A stretch of DNA of 64,000 bases from Nannocystis exedens (lineage in GTDB: Bacteria > Myxococcota_A > Polyangia > Nannocystales > Nannocystaceae). Location of the stretch: assembly GCF_002343915.1 (NCBI RefSeq), contig NZ_NETK01000001.1:8756001-8820000 (forward strand), written 5' to 3'. Positions 16,684 to 25,072 of the stretch are shown here, in pieces. Made by a program: the position numbers and the translations under genes. Numbering within the stretch: position 1 is the stretch's first letter; each line of letters opens with the position of its first letter. The notes under the pieces are model-generated. The model was not told where the DNA came from. It did no database searches and saw only the letters and a list, made by a program, of their open reading frames with translations.

Positions 16684-17892
16684 GTGCTGTTCGACGTGGC
16701 CCGGCTGCGCGACGACTTCCCGCTGCTGCAGCGGGGCTCGGGGCGCGCGCCGATCGTCTACCTCGACAACGCCGCGACCACGCTCAAGCCGCGGCCGGTG
16801 ATCGAGGCGGTGCGCGGCTACCTCGCGGAGTACAGCGGCAACGTCCACCGCGGTCAGCACGCGCTGGCCGACCGCGCCACCGAGGCCTACGAGGACAGCC
16901 GTCGCCGCGTCGCTCGATTCCTCGGGGCGCGCGCCTCGGAGGTCGTGTTCGTGCGCGGCACCACCGAGGCGATCGGCCTCGTCGCCGGCGGGCTCGAGCT
17001 CCGGCCCGACGACAACGTCGTCGTCAGCGTGCTCGAGCACCACTCGAACCTGCTGCCGTGGCGAGCCCGCTGCGGCGTGCGCGTCGTCGGGCTGGACGCC
17101 GCGGGCGTGCCCGACCTGGCCGCGGCCGCGGCCGCGATCGACGCGCGCACCCGGCTCCTCGCCGTCACTGCCTGCTCCAACGTCACCGGCGTCTACGTGG
17201 CGGTCCAGGCCTGGGCCGCGCTGGCGCATCGTCACGGCCTGCCGCTGCTGGTCGACGCGGCCCAGCTCGCGGCCCACCGCGGCATCGACGTGCAGGGCCT
17301 GCAGTGCGACTACCTCGCGCTGTCGGGCCACAAGCTGTTCGCGCCGCCGGGCAGCGGCGTGCTCTACGGCACCCACGCCGCGCTGGAGCGGCTCGCGCCG
17401 GCCCACCTCGGCGGCGGCTGCGTCAAGCACGTCGGCCTCGACCTCGACTACGAGCTGCGCGACGTGCCCTGGCGGCTCGAGGCCGGCACCCCCGACATCG
17501 CCGCGGCGATCGGCCTCGGCGCGGCGGTCGAGTACCTCGAGGACATCGGCCTCGACGCGATCGAGGCCCGCGAGGACGCGCTGCGCGAGCTGCTCGACGC
17601 CGAGGTGGCGACGCTGCCCGGCCTGCACGCTCACTCGCCGTCGCCCGCGCGCGCGCCGATGCTGACCGTCACCGCGAGGGACGGCGCGCTCGGCAGCGAG
17701 TACGTGGCCCGCGTGCTCAGCGACACCTTCGGCGTGATGGTCCGCGCCGGCCACCACTGCGCCCACCCGCTGCACGCGGCGCTCGCCCTGCCGGCCACGC
17801 TGCGCGCCTCGCTGGCGTTCTACAACACCGAGGACGACGTGCTGCGCCTGCGCGACGGCCTGCGGGCCCTGCTGCGCCGGGGAGCCGGCTGA
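16684..17892 (+). CDS. SufS/CsdA-like class V aminotransferase-fold PLP enzyme
   Basis: A 402-residue fold-type I PLP enzyme close to group II cysteine desulfurases. VYLDNAATTLKP opens the domain, VSVLEHHSNLLPW contains the PLP-stacking histidine, LSGHKLFAPPGSG carries the Schiff-base lysine (about K217), and RAGHHCAHPLH carries the active cysteine (about C359). That makes cysteine desulfuration or a related C-S/C-Se lyase reaction plausible. No suf or isc genes are near; instead it sits between a P450 and a methyltransferase, so a role in a specialised pathway is inferred. Its GTG start lies almost at the predicted transcription start. Its 3' end is duplicated downstream (see repeat 17833-17983). 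Confidence 0.88.
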   Translation: MLFDVARLRDDFPLLQRGSGRAPIVYLDNAATTLKPRPVIEAVRGYLAEYSGNVHRGQHALADRATEAYEDSRRRVARFLGARASEVVFVRGTTEAIGLVAGGLELRPDDNVVVSVLEHHSNLLPWRARCGVRVVGLDAAGVPDLAAAAAAIDARTRLLAVTACSNVTGVYVAVQAWAALAHRHGLPLLVDAAQLAAHRGIDVQGLQCDYLALSGHKLFAPPGSGVLYGTHAALERLAPAHLGGGCVKHVGLDLDYELRDVPWRLEAGTPDIAAAIGLGAAVEYLEDIGLDAIEAREDALRELLDAEVATLPGLHAHSPSPARAPMLTVTARDGALGSEYVARVLSDTFGVMVRAGHHCAHPLHAALALPATLRASLAFYNTEDDVLRLRDGLRALLRRGAG

Positions 17893-17983
17893 TGCCCGGT
17901 GAGCCGCAACCCCGGGGACGGCGTGCTGCGCCTGCGCGACGGCCTGCGGGCCCTGCTGCGCCGGGGAGCCGGCGGATGCCCGG
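17833..17983. repeat. 84-bp-period direct duplication across a gene junction
   Basis: Bases 17833-17899 and 17917-17983 match at 65 of 67 positions. The unit spans the last codons of the SufS-like gene, its stop and the first codons of the methyltransferase. The period is 84 bp (28 codons), so the second copy keeps the methyltransferase frame. In the second copy the TGATG stop/start overlap has become GGATG. Confidence 0.9.
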
Positions 17984-18986
17984 GCGGCAGGCGCCGCCCG
18001 GCGACGACGAGCTGTACCTCACCGTCGGCGCCTACGTCGTGCCGCAACTGCTATACGTCGCCGCGCGCCTCGGCCTGGCCGACCTGCTGGCCGCCGGGCC
18101 GATGGCGCTGGAGGACATGTCCGAACAGACAGGCGCCCACCCGGCCACGCTCGTGCGGGTGCTGCGGGCGCTCGCCAGCGTCGGCGTGTTCGTCCGGGGC
18201 CGCGACGGGCGCTGGCGGATGACTCGCGCGGCCGAGCCGCTGCTCGACGACCACCCGCGCTCGCGTCGGGCGGCGATCCTGTTCGCCGGCCACGAGCAGC
18301 ACCTCGCCTGGGGCGCGGTGATGCACACGGTGGCCAGCGGGAAGCCGGCGTTCGATTACGCGTTCGGGCATTCGCTGCACCGGCACCTGGCGACCGACGA
18401 GGCGGCGATGGCCACCGCCGAGGCCCTGCGGGCCCGCCGGGCCGCGCGCCGCGACCCGGCCGTGGTCGCGGCGCTCGACCTCGCCGGCGCGCGCTCGATC
18501 GTCGACGTCGGCGGCGGCGGCGGCGAGCTGCTGATCGCGCTGCTGTCCCAGAGGCCAGGCGTCCGCGGCGTCGTCGTCGAGGCGCCGCACGTCGCCGGGC
18601 GGACGCGGGCGCGGCTGCAGGCGCTGGGCTGGGGCGAGCGCTGCGAGGTCGTCGTCGCCGACGCGCGCGAACGGCTGCCGGCCGGGCACGACGTCTATCT
18701 GCTGGCCGAGGTGGTGCATTGCTACGACGACGACGACGCCTCGCGGATCTTGCGCAACTGCCGTGGCCGGCGGGTGGTCGTGGTCGAGCGCGTGCTGCCG
18801 GCCGGCGGGCGAGCCGCGGCGGATCGCCTCGCCGATCTGCACATGCTCGTGATGTACGGCGGGCGCGAGCGGACCCGGCGCGAATACGCCGAGCTGTTCG
18901 CGGCCGCCGGTCTGCGCCTGCGCCGGGTGACGCCGACGGCCTCGTGGGTGTCGCTCCTCGAGGGCGCGCCGCGGGTCGCTCGATAG
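17892..18986 (+). CDS. O-methyltransferase, SAM-dependent (plant/hydroxyneurosporene type)
   Basis: Residues after about 30 form a winged-helix dimerisation domain (LGLADLLAAGPMALEDMSEQ, with VRVLRALASVGVFVRG) and then a Rossmann methyltransferase with SIVDVGGGGGELLIALL as the SAM loop, VVVADARERLPAGHDVYLL and a C-terminal catalytic region. It should methylate a hydroxyl or other heteroatom on a small molecule or modified peptide. Two in-frame ATGs compete: 17892, which overlaps the previous stop as TGATG, and 17976 in the duplicated copy; the extra 28 residues from the first are unlikely to fold. A palindrome copy GGACATGTCC at 18113-18122 sits inside the gene and encodes EDMSE. Confidence 0.85.
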   Translation: MPGEPQPRGRRAAPARRPAGPAAPGSRRMPGRQAPPGDDELYLTVGAYVVPQLLYVAARLGLADLLAAGPMALEDMSEQTGAHPATLVRVLRALASVGVFVRGRDGRWRMTRAAEPLLDDHPRSRRAAILFAGHEQHLAWGAVMHTVASGKPAFDYAFGHSLHRHLATDEAAMATAEALRARRAARRDPAVVAALDLAGARSIVDVGGGGGELLIALLSQRPGVRGVVVEAPHVAGRTRARLQALGWGERCEVVVADARERLPAGHDVYLLAEVVHCYDDDDASRILRNCRGRRVVVVERVLPAGGRAAADRLADLHMLVMYGGRERTRREYAELFAAAGLRLRRVTPTASWVSLLEGAPRVAR

Positions 18987-19058
18987 CGATTCGCGCGATC
19001 CCGACCGGCCCGCCGCACACAATGTGCATACACCGCCATTCGGCCCGCGGGCTCGCGT

Positions 19059-19088
19059 TTGACGGCCCGCGCGCGGCGAGGGTACGCT
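19059..19088 (+). promoter_or_regulatory. Promoter of the small peptide gene
   Basis: TTGACG (19059-19064), an 18-base spacer and TACGCT (19083-19088). Transcription would start near 19095, giving a leader of about 32 bases that contains the ribosome site AGGAG (19116-19120). Confidence 0.6.
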
Positions 19089-19126
19089 GCATGCCCGCCT
19101 TCGATTGGCGGGAGTAGGAGACCAGC

Positions 19127-19303
19127 ATGGCGATCAAACATCCGCGTACTCAGGAGACCCAGAGCCCCGAGGCCCAGCCGGCCGAGAAGGACCGCAAGCG
19201 CCGCGAGAAGGCCGCTGACGCGCTCCGCCGCGACATCGGCCGGATCGCGAGCCACATCCGCGCCGGCGGCAACGGCGGCGACGACGGCAGCGGTGACGTC
19301 TGA
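19127..19303 (+). CDS. 58-residue peptide, candidate RiPP precursor
   Basis: A short gene with a strong AGGAG site six bases before ATG 19127, its own promoter and a G/C-biased third codon position, so it is very likely translated. The first 45 residues are highly charged (EKDRKRREKAADALRRD, then IGRIASHIR) and predicted helical, like a leader. The end reads AGG followed by NGGDDGSGDV, so a double-glycine type cleavage site could release a ten-residue Asp/Gly/Ser tail. It directly precedes, and overlaps by three bases if CTG is used, the ligase carrying a PqqD-like peptide-binding domain. That arrangement is what modified-peptide loci show. It has no cysteine. Alternative: a small regulatory or accessory protein of the same operon. 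Confidence 0.72.
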   Translation: MAIKHPRTQETQSPEAQPAEKDRKRREKAADALRRDIGRIASHIRAGGNGGDDGSGDV

Positions 19304-20862
19304 CCCCTGAAGCCCCACGGCCGCCGGACCCGCCGCGAATCCGGGCGGACCTCCAGTGGCGGGACGCGCCCTCCGAAGACGGGGCGCTCCTCGTCGACCC
19401 GCGCACCGGGCGGCAGTTCGCGCTGTCGCCGGCGCAGGCGGTGCTGCTGCGGGCATTCGCCGCGCACGCCGACGTCGCCCGCACCGCCGCGATCGCCGGC
19501 GAATGGCTCGACGCCGACGTCGACGAGGCCCTGGTCCGGGAGTGCCTGCTCGCGTTCGCCGAGCTCGGGCTGCTCGAGGCGCCCGGCCTGACGCTCGAGC
19601 AATTGCGCGAGCGCCAGCGTCAGGCGCGGCGCCGCCACTACGAGCATTCGCGGGCCGAAAAGCTGCGGGCGCTGCTGCCCCGCCTGCGCGCGCTGCCGTT
19701 CTACGCCCGCACGCTGCCGGCGGCGGCCGGCGAGGCAGCCGTCAATTTGAAAGAGCTCCCCGTGCTCGACAAGGCGGCGGTGCGCGCCCACTTCGACGAG
19801 TTTTTGCCCGAGCGCATGCCGGCCGGCGAGATCCGCTGGCTGTCGACCTCGGGCACCACCGGCGAGCGGCAGCAGGTGGTGCGCTCGCTGGCCGACTGGG
19901 ACGCCTCGCAGCCGCACACCTGGGCCCTCAACCGCACGATCGAGGCGGCCCGCGGCGAGCGCTTCTGTCGGCTCACCACCCCGTTCTGCGACGGCAGCGA
20001 GTGCCACCTGCGCGGCGCCTCGCGGGCCTCGCGGACCCGGGGCCCGCGGCTGTCGCTCGACGGCGGGCTCGACATCGCCGCGCTGCCGCCGGCCCGGCTC
20101 GAGCAGATGGCCGCCGAGCTGCGCGAGCACGCGCCGGCCTACGTGCTGGCCGACCCGTCGTACCTGGCGATGTTCGCCGACCAGGCGCTGCGCCGGCGCC
20201 TGCCGCTGCCGCGGCTGCGCTTCGTCATCACCGCGTACGAGCTGTGCAGCGCGCTCCACCGGCGGATCCTCGAGCGCGTGTTCGAGTGCCCGGTGTTCGA
20301 CGCCTACGGCGCCACCGAGTACGGCGCCCTCGCGGTCCAGTGCGAGGCCGGGCGCTATCACGTCAACCCCGAGAGCTTCCTCGTCGAGCTGCGCGACGAC
20401 GCCGCCGGCGATGACGCCCGCGAGCTGCTCGTCACCACCCTCGACAAGCTGCTGATGCCGCTCCTGCGCTACGCCACCGGCGACCTGGCGCGCCCGGCCG
20501 ACGCGCCCTGCACCTGCGCGTGGAGCGAGAGCGACACGCTCGCCAGCCTCGAGGGCCGCGCGGTCGACAGCATCCGCACCACCGACGGCCGCCGCCTCAC
20601 CGCCGGCGCGGTCGACCGCGCGCTCGCCCCCGCCGCCCCCGGGATCGTCAGCTATGGCCTGGTCCAGCGCGGCGAGGCGTCGTATCGCCTCGACTACCTG
20701 CCCGCCGAAGATTTTTCAGAACAATGCTTGCCCGACGTCGCCGCGGCCCTGCACGCCGCCCTCGGCCCGGGCGCGCGCGTCCAGCTGGCGCGCCGCCCCG
20801 AGCTGCTGCCCGCGAGCTCGGGCAAGTTCCGCCTGGCGTACGTCGACGGCCGGCCGCGCTGA
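19300..20862 (+). CDS. PqqD-like (RRE) domain fused to PaaK/CapK-type adenylate-forming ligase
   Basis: About 520 residues. Residues about 10-90 (LVDPRTGRQFALSPAQAVLL ... DEALVRECLLAFAELGLLEA) match the winged-helix pattern of PqqD-type RiPP recognition elements that bind leader peptides. The rest is an adenylate-forming enzyme of the phenylacetate-CoA ligase/F390 synthetase group: STSGTTGERQQVV (ATP loop, about residue 182), DAYGATEYGALAVQ (about 334), RYATGDLA (about 390) and the C-terminal lysine in SSGKFRLAY. It should activate a carboxylate as the adenylate, either on a peptide or as a partner. The start is unclear: the frame opens after a stop at 19294-19296 and no ATG, GTG or TTG occurs before 19438, yet PqqD homology begins much earlier; CTG 19300, overlapping the peptide stop, is the best candidate. 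Confidence 0.8.
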   Translation: MTPEAPRPPDPPRIRADLQWRDAPSEDGALLVDPRTGRQFALSPAQAVLLRAFAAHADVARTAAIAGEWLDADVDEALVRECLLAFAELGLLEAPGLTLEQLRERQRQARRRHYEHSRAEKLRALLPRLRALPFYARTLPAAAGEAAVNLKELPVLDKAAVRAHFDEFLPERMPAGEIRWLSTSGTTGERQQVVRSLADWDASQPHTWALNRTIEAARGERFCRLTTPFCDGSECHLRGASRASRTRGPRLSLDGGLDIAALPPARLEQMAAELREHAPAYVLADPSYLAMFADQALRRRLPLPRLRFVITAYELCSALHRRILERVFECPVFDAYGATEYGALAVQCEAGRYHVNPESFLVELRDDAAGDDARELLVTTLDKLLMPLLRYATGDLARPADAPCTCAWSESDTLASLEGRAVDSIRTTDGRRLTAGAVDRALAPAAPGIVSYGLVQRGEASYRLDYLPAEDFSEQCLPDVAAALHAALGPGARVQLARRPELLPASSGKFRLAYVDGRPR

Positions 20863-20872
20863 GCGGCGCGGA

Positions 20873-20892
20873 ACATGTCTCGAAGGACATGT
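20873..20892. repeat. Palindrome-family copy after the ligase gene
   Basis: ACATGTC (20873-20879) and GACATGT (20886-20892) around six bases form an inverted repeat ten bases after the ligase stop. A decayed copy (CATGTGCC with GGGACATATG) follows at about 21035-21053. Termination of the biosynthetic operon is possible. Confidence 0.6.
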
Positions 20893-21059
20893 CATGGAAT
20901 CGCGGGCGCCGGCGAGCGCGCTGCGCGGGCCGCAGATCTGCCGAGGACGATGGGGGCAATTCATGTCTCGCAGGTCCTGTCGTCGCCGGGCCCCGCGCAT
21001 CACCACTACCACGAGCGATGGTCGGATTTTATGAACATGTGCCTGGGGACATATGAATG

Positions 21060-21521
21060 TCAGTCGGGCGAGGAGGCCTGCTCCCACCAGGCGAGTGCGA
21101 CGGTCAGCAGCGCCAGCGAGCGGCGCAGCTCGGGGGTCGCCTCGGCGGACCCGTCGTACAGGCGGAGCTGCTGCGCGCGGACGATGTCGGCCGCCAGCAG
21201 CGCCTGCCCGCGCTCGTCGATCCACGTGACGTAGCCGACCGGCGCCTTGCTCGCGCGCAGGTCGCCGTGGCGCAGCGACAGGCGGCGTCCGTGCGCCTCG
21301 AGCTCGCCCTGCCGACATTCGGGGCGGAGCAGGGTGCCGGCCGCCTGCGCGTGCCTGGCCGCCCCGTCGGGCAGGCCCCAGCTCCGCGGCGCCGCTCCGT
21401 ACATCACGCCGCGCGTCGCCTGCAGCACCTGCGACGGCTGCGACGGCGCGGGCCAGCCGGTCGGGTAGGTGACCGCACAGGCGAGCAGGACGAGGCACGG
21501 GACGAGCGCGAACTTATGCAC
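21060..21521 (-). CDS. Putative lipoprotein of unknown function
   Basis: About 153 residues starting from GTG 21521. The first residues (HKFALVPCLVLLACAV) form a short signal peptide with lipobox LLAC. The mature part is mixed and not recognised; HGDLRASKAPVGYVTWIDERGQALL looks like a beta-rich fold. The start overlaps the end of the TfoX-like gene by eight bases, so both are probably one transcript. Confidence 0.55.
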   Translation of the reverse strand: MHKFALVPCLVLLACAVTYPTGWPAPSQPSQVLQATRGVMYGAAPRSWGLPDGAARHAQAAGTLLRPECRQGELEAHGRRLSLRHGDLRASKAPVGYVTWIDERGQALLAADIVRAQQLRLYDGSAEATPELRRSLALLTVALAWWEQASSPD

Positions 21522-22002
21522 GCGGCCCGAACCCGCCCCGCGGCGGGTCGTATTCCTCGCGGGCCCCTGGCTCGCGGGGCGCCGCCGCAGCGACGACTCG
21601 AGACCGCCGGCCCGCCGCCTCATCGCGGGCGCGCCCCGACTCTCGGGGTCCTCGCGCGCGGAGCCGGTCGCTTCGTGCGATCGGCGCCCGCGCCCCGGCG
21701 ATCCCCAGCGCGACCCAGGCGTCGAGGTCCGCCGCCTCGGCGTACCCCGGCGGCGCCACGTACACGAGCCCGCGCGAGGGTCGACCCGTGAAGTCGAACG
21801 GCCGCGCGTGCGGCCGCCCGAGCGCCGCCGCGGTGTCGGTCACGCGAATCACCAGATCGCTGCGAAGCACGCCCCAGGCGATGCTCCCGTCGAGCAGCAG
21901 GGCGACGCCGCCGAACATCTTGCGCTCCTCCACGAGCCCCTGCGGCCCCGCGCGCATCACCGCCGTCCGCAGCCGGCTCGCCACTCCGTGGTCGTAAGGC
22001 AT
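21514..22002 (-). CDS. TfoX N-terminal domain protein
   Basis: 162 residues. The first 110 match the TfoX_N domain: EERKMFGGVALLLDGSIAWGVL, LVIRV and PFDFTGRPSRGLVYVAPPGY. In Gram-negative competence regulators this domain is joined to a second one; here it is alone and followed by an Arg/Ala-rich tail of about 45 residues that looks disordered. GGAGG precedes the ATG closely. The role is unknown; it is a common orphan domain in soil bacteria. Confidence 0.82.
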   Translation of the reverse strand: MPYDHGVASRLRTAVMRAGPQGLVEERKMFGGVALLLDGSIAWGVLRSDLVIRVTDTAAALGRPHARPFDFTGRPSRGLVYVAPPGYAEAADLDAWVALGIAGARAPIARSDRLRARGPRESGRARDEAAGRRSRVVAAAAPREPGAREEYDPPRGGFGPRA

Positions 22003-22529
22003 CAGCCTCCTCCGTGGCCCCGAGCCTACCCCAATCGCCGGTCGCGGCCCACCCGTCGCGACGCCCGGGTCCGGGATGACGAGGGCCGGTCGCGGGCTGT
22101 CGGTGACGCGTGCTCGCGGCCGATGGACTGCGATGATTCACGGGCCACGCCGCATCGCCGCCGTGACGCGCAGTCGCAGGCGGTGCACACGTAGCGGCCG
22201 AGGAGGAACATGGTCGTCGACGCGAATAAGCTCGCATCCGCCGTCGGCAGGCGCCGCGTACGGCGCCCGTCGCCCGTTCGTTGCGAAGCTCGAGCGCCGG
22301 CCGAGGTCTCGCTCGCACCCGGCATCTCGCTCGCACCACGCCTCCACGACATACGGAGCAAGACTCGCCCTTGGCCCCGAGGTCGTCCCTGCCGGACGTT
22401 CGGAAGGCGTTCCTGGCGCGCCCCGGCCTGCAGCGAGCGGTCCGCCCGAACGGTCGGGGGTGTGCCCTGGACCCCGCGCCGTCGCGCCGCCGCTGGACAG
22501 CCGGCCCGACCGGCGGGCATCGTCTCGGC
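22003..22529. other. 527-bp gene-free stretch
   Basis: Divergent intergenic region between the TfoX-like gene and the S9 peptidase. No repeat, promoter match or small gene could be supported. Confidence 0.4.
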
Positions 22530-24632
22530 ATGCTCCGCGCCGCCGCGCTCGTCCTCGGCCTCGCCGGCGCCCCGGCGCCCGCGCCGGTCGCTCGCACGGT
22601 CGACGACGCGGTCATCACCCTGCACGGCGAGGCCCTGCGCGACGAGTACGCCTGGCTGCGCGCCGGCCCCGACGACCCGGCCGTGCGGGCCCACCTCGCG
22701 GCCGAGAACCGCCACGCCGACGCCCACCTGCGGCCGCACCGCGCCCTCATGCGCGCGCTCGAGCGGGAGATCGAGGCCATCGCCTATGTCGACGACGAGA
22801 CCGCCCCGGTGCGCCGCGGCGAATGGCTGTACTGGTCCCACCAACGGCGCCAGGACGAGCACCCCGTGTACCTCCGCCGCCGCGTCGACGTGGCCCCCGG
22901 CCCATCGCCGCAGGTGGTCCTCGACCTGCAGCGCCTCGCCCGCGGCCGCGATTTCCTCGACCTCGGCGTGTTCGAGCTCAGCCCCGACAACGCCCTGCTC
23001 GCCTATTCGCTCGACCACGTCGGCGACGAGAACTACACCCTCTATATCAAGGACCTGGCGAGCGGCGCGCTGCGCCCCGAGCAGATCGATCGCGTCACCT
23101 CGGCGGCGTGGAGCGCCGACGGCCGCGAGCTGGTGTACACCGTGCGCGACGACACCTACCGCTCGTACGCGCTGCGTCGGCGCACGCTCGGCGGCGACGA
23201 TCGCCTGATCTACGAGGAGGCCGACCCGCGCTTCGACATCTACGTCGAGCGCAGCCGCTCCGGCGAATGGCTCATGGCCCGCAGCGCCTCGGCCACCGCC
23301 GCCGAGGTGCGAGTCGCCCGCGCGCCGGCCGGCCCGTGGACCGTGATCGCTCCCCGCGAACCCGGGCACCTCTACGACGTCGATCACGCCGGCGACGAGT
23401 TTTACATCCGCACCAACCGCGGCGCCCCGCACTTCCGCGTGGTCGCGGCCGCCGAGGACGACCCGGCCTCCGCGGGCTGGCGCGAGGTCGTCGGCGAGCG
23501 GCCCGGCGTCGCCCTGACCCACCTCGACGCGTTCGCCGGCCACCTGGCCCTCCTGCAGCGCGAGCGCGGCTTCCCCAGGCTCGTGTTCGTCGACCTCAAG
23601 ACCGGCCGGACCGTCCGCGCCGGCGCGGACGAGCGCAGCCGCGGCCTGTCTCCGAGGACAGGCGAGATCGTCGATATCAGCCCCGGCGACAACCCCGATC
23701 CCTCCGCCACCCATTACCGCGTCCACCTCACCGCCGTCCACGCGCCCGACGACACGGTCGACCTCGCGTTCGCCGACGGCGGCGAGACCCTGGTCCACCG
23801 CCGCCCCGCGCCGGCCGCCTGCGGCAGCAACACCGGCGCGTTCGCCTCGACGCGCGCGGGCGACGGCACCGAGCTGCTCTACATGTACTTCGCCGGCGCC
23901 GGCCCGCACGCCGGTCCGCGGCCGATCTTGCTCGAGGCCTACGGCTCGTACGGCTTCGCCTGGGACCCCGACTTCAACGCCGCCCGCTGCGCGCTGATGA
24001 ACCGCGGCGTCGACTTCGTGATCGCCTGGGTGCGCGGCGGCGGCGAGCTCGGCGAGCCGTGGCACGAGGCGGGCCGCCGGCGCGGGCGCATGAACGCCGT
24101 CCACGATCTGCTCGCCGTCGCGGCCCACCTCGTCGCGCGCGGCTACACCACCCGCGAAATGTTGGCAGTCGCGGGCGACAGCGCCGGCGGGGCTTTGGTC
24201 GCCTCGGCCCTCAATCAGCGCCCCGAGCTGTTCCGCGCCGCCGTCCTGCGCGTGCCGTTCCTCGACGCCGTCGGCACCATGGCCGACCCGACCGCGCCGC
24301 TCACCACCCTCGAATACGAGGAGTGGGGCGACCCCGCCGTGCGCGCCGACTACGACGTCATCCGCGGCTGGTGCCCCTATTCGAACCTCGGCCCGCGCGC
24401 CTATCCGGCCCTGCTGGTCGAATCCTCGCTGGCCGACGCCCGCGTCGCCTACCACGAGCAGGCCCGCTACGTCGCCCGCCTGCGCCGCCTGGCCAGCGGC
24501 GGCGGCCCCACGCTGCTGCGCACCGAGACCCACGCCGGCCACGGCGGCCCCAGCGGCCGCCGCGAATGGCTGCAGAGCCGCGCCTTCGAGGCGGCCTTCC
24601 TGCTGGCCCAGCTCGGGCTCGCAGGGCGGTGA
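22530..24632 (+). CDS. Prolyl oligopeptidase family (S9A) serine peptidase
   Basis: 700 residues with a hydrophobic signal-like start (about 1-22), a seven-bladed propeller (about 70-420) and an alpha/beta-hydrolase domain. PRPILLEAYGSYGF begins the catalytic domain; the triad is Ser551 in AGDSAGGALV, Asp636 in SLADARVAYHEQ and His671 in THAGHGGPSGR. It is closest in layout to oligopeptidase B/PtrB, and would cleave short peptides after basic or proline residues, probably outside the cytoplasm. A palindrome copy (CCTGTC at 23645-23650, GACAGG at 23657-23662) is embedded in frame in the propeller region. Confidence 0.92.
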   Translation: MLRAAALVLGLAGAPAPAPVARTVDDAVITLHGEALRDEYAWLRAGPDDPAVRAHLAAENRHADAHLRPHRALMRALEREIEAIAYVDDETAPVRRGEWLYWSHQRRQDEHPVYLRRRVDVAPGPSPQVVLDLQRLARGRDFLDLGVFELSPDNALLAYSLDHVGDENYTLYIKDLASGALRPEQIDRVTSAAWSADGRELVYTVRDDTYRSYALRRRTLGGDDRLIYEEADPRFDIYVERSRSGEWLMARSASATAAEVRVARAPAGPWTVIAPREPGHLYDVDHAGDEFYIRTNRGAPHFRVVAAAEDDPASAGWREVVGERPGVALTHLDAFAGHLALLQRERGFPRLVFVDLKTGRTVRAGADERSRGLSPRTGEIVDISPGDNPDPSATHYRVHLTAVHAPDDTVDLAFADGGETLVHRRPAPAACGSNTGAFASTRAGDGTELLYMYFAGAGPHAGPRPILLEAYGSYGFAWDPDFNAARCALMNRGVDFVIAWVRGGGELGEPWHEAGRRRGRMNAVHDLLAVAAHLVARGYTTREMLAVAGDSAGGALVASALNQRPELFRAAVLRVPFLDAVGTMADPTAPLTTLEYEEWGDPAVRADYDVIRGWCPYSNLGPRAYPALLVESSLADARVAYHEQARYVARLRRLASGGGPTLLRTETHAGHGGPSGRREWLQSRAFEAAFLLAQLGLAGR

Positions 24633-24714
24633 GCGAGCGCGATTCGCCGGCGGAGCGCGGCTCCGCGCGAATCCCAGCGGTCGAGGTCGACCTCGGGCGA
24701 GGGGAAGCGCCGGC

Positions 24715-24812
24715 GATCTGCGGACGAGCGCCGCGTACTCCTTGCAGGTTGGACCGCGAGCGATCCAGCCGTCGACCCACTTGCGCTCGGTCGCCTCCGT
24801 CGCGGTGCGCAT
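24715..24812 (-). pseudogene. Possible IS66-type TnpA N-terminal fragment
   Basis: The frame from ATG 24812 reads MRTATEATERKWVDGWIARG followed by PTCKEYAALV. The pattern W..W..SG.TC..(F/Y)A is that of the short helix-turn-helix protein of IS66-type elements. It breaks off after about 32 residues and no transposase or terminal repeats follow, so this is at most a relic. Confidence 0.3.
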
Positions 24813-25072
24813 GGCTTGGCCTCCGCCCGCGCTCGGCCACCCGCTCGCTCGGCCGCATCGGCCGATGCCCCAGCAGGGCGACGCGTGCTCGGTCGGTGCG
24901 GCAGGTGAGCGGCAGGGACCCGCGCGGCGGGGCAGCAAATCGTGTTCGTCCGCCGCAGGTTCGATCGCATCAAGGTGCTTGAGGGACCGTGAGCGGCTGA
25001 GGCGGGTGGCCAGGGAAATGGGCGTCGGGCGGCCCCGGTCTTCGCCTGACCACCCGCGAAGGCTGGGACAGC

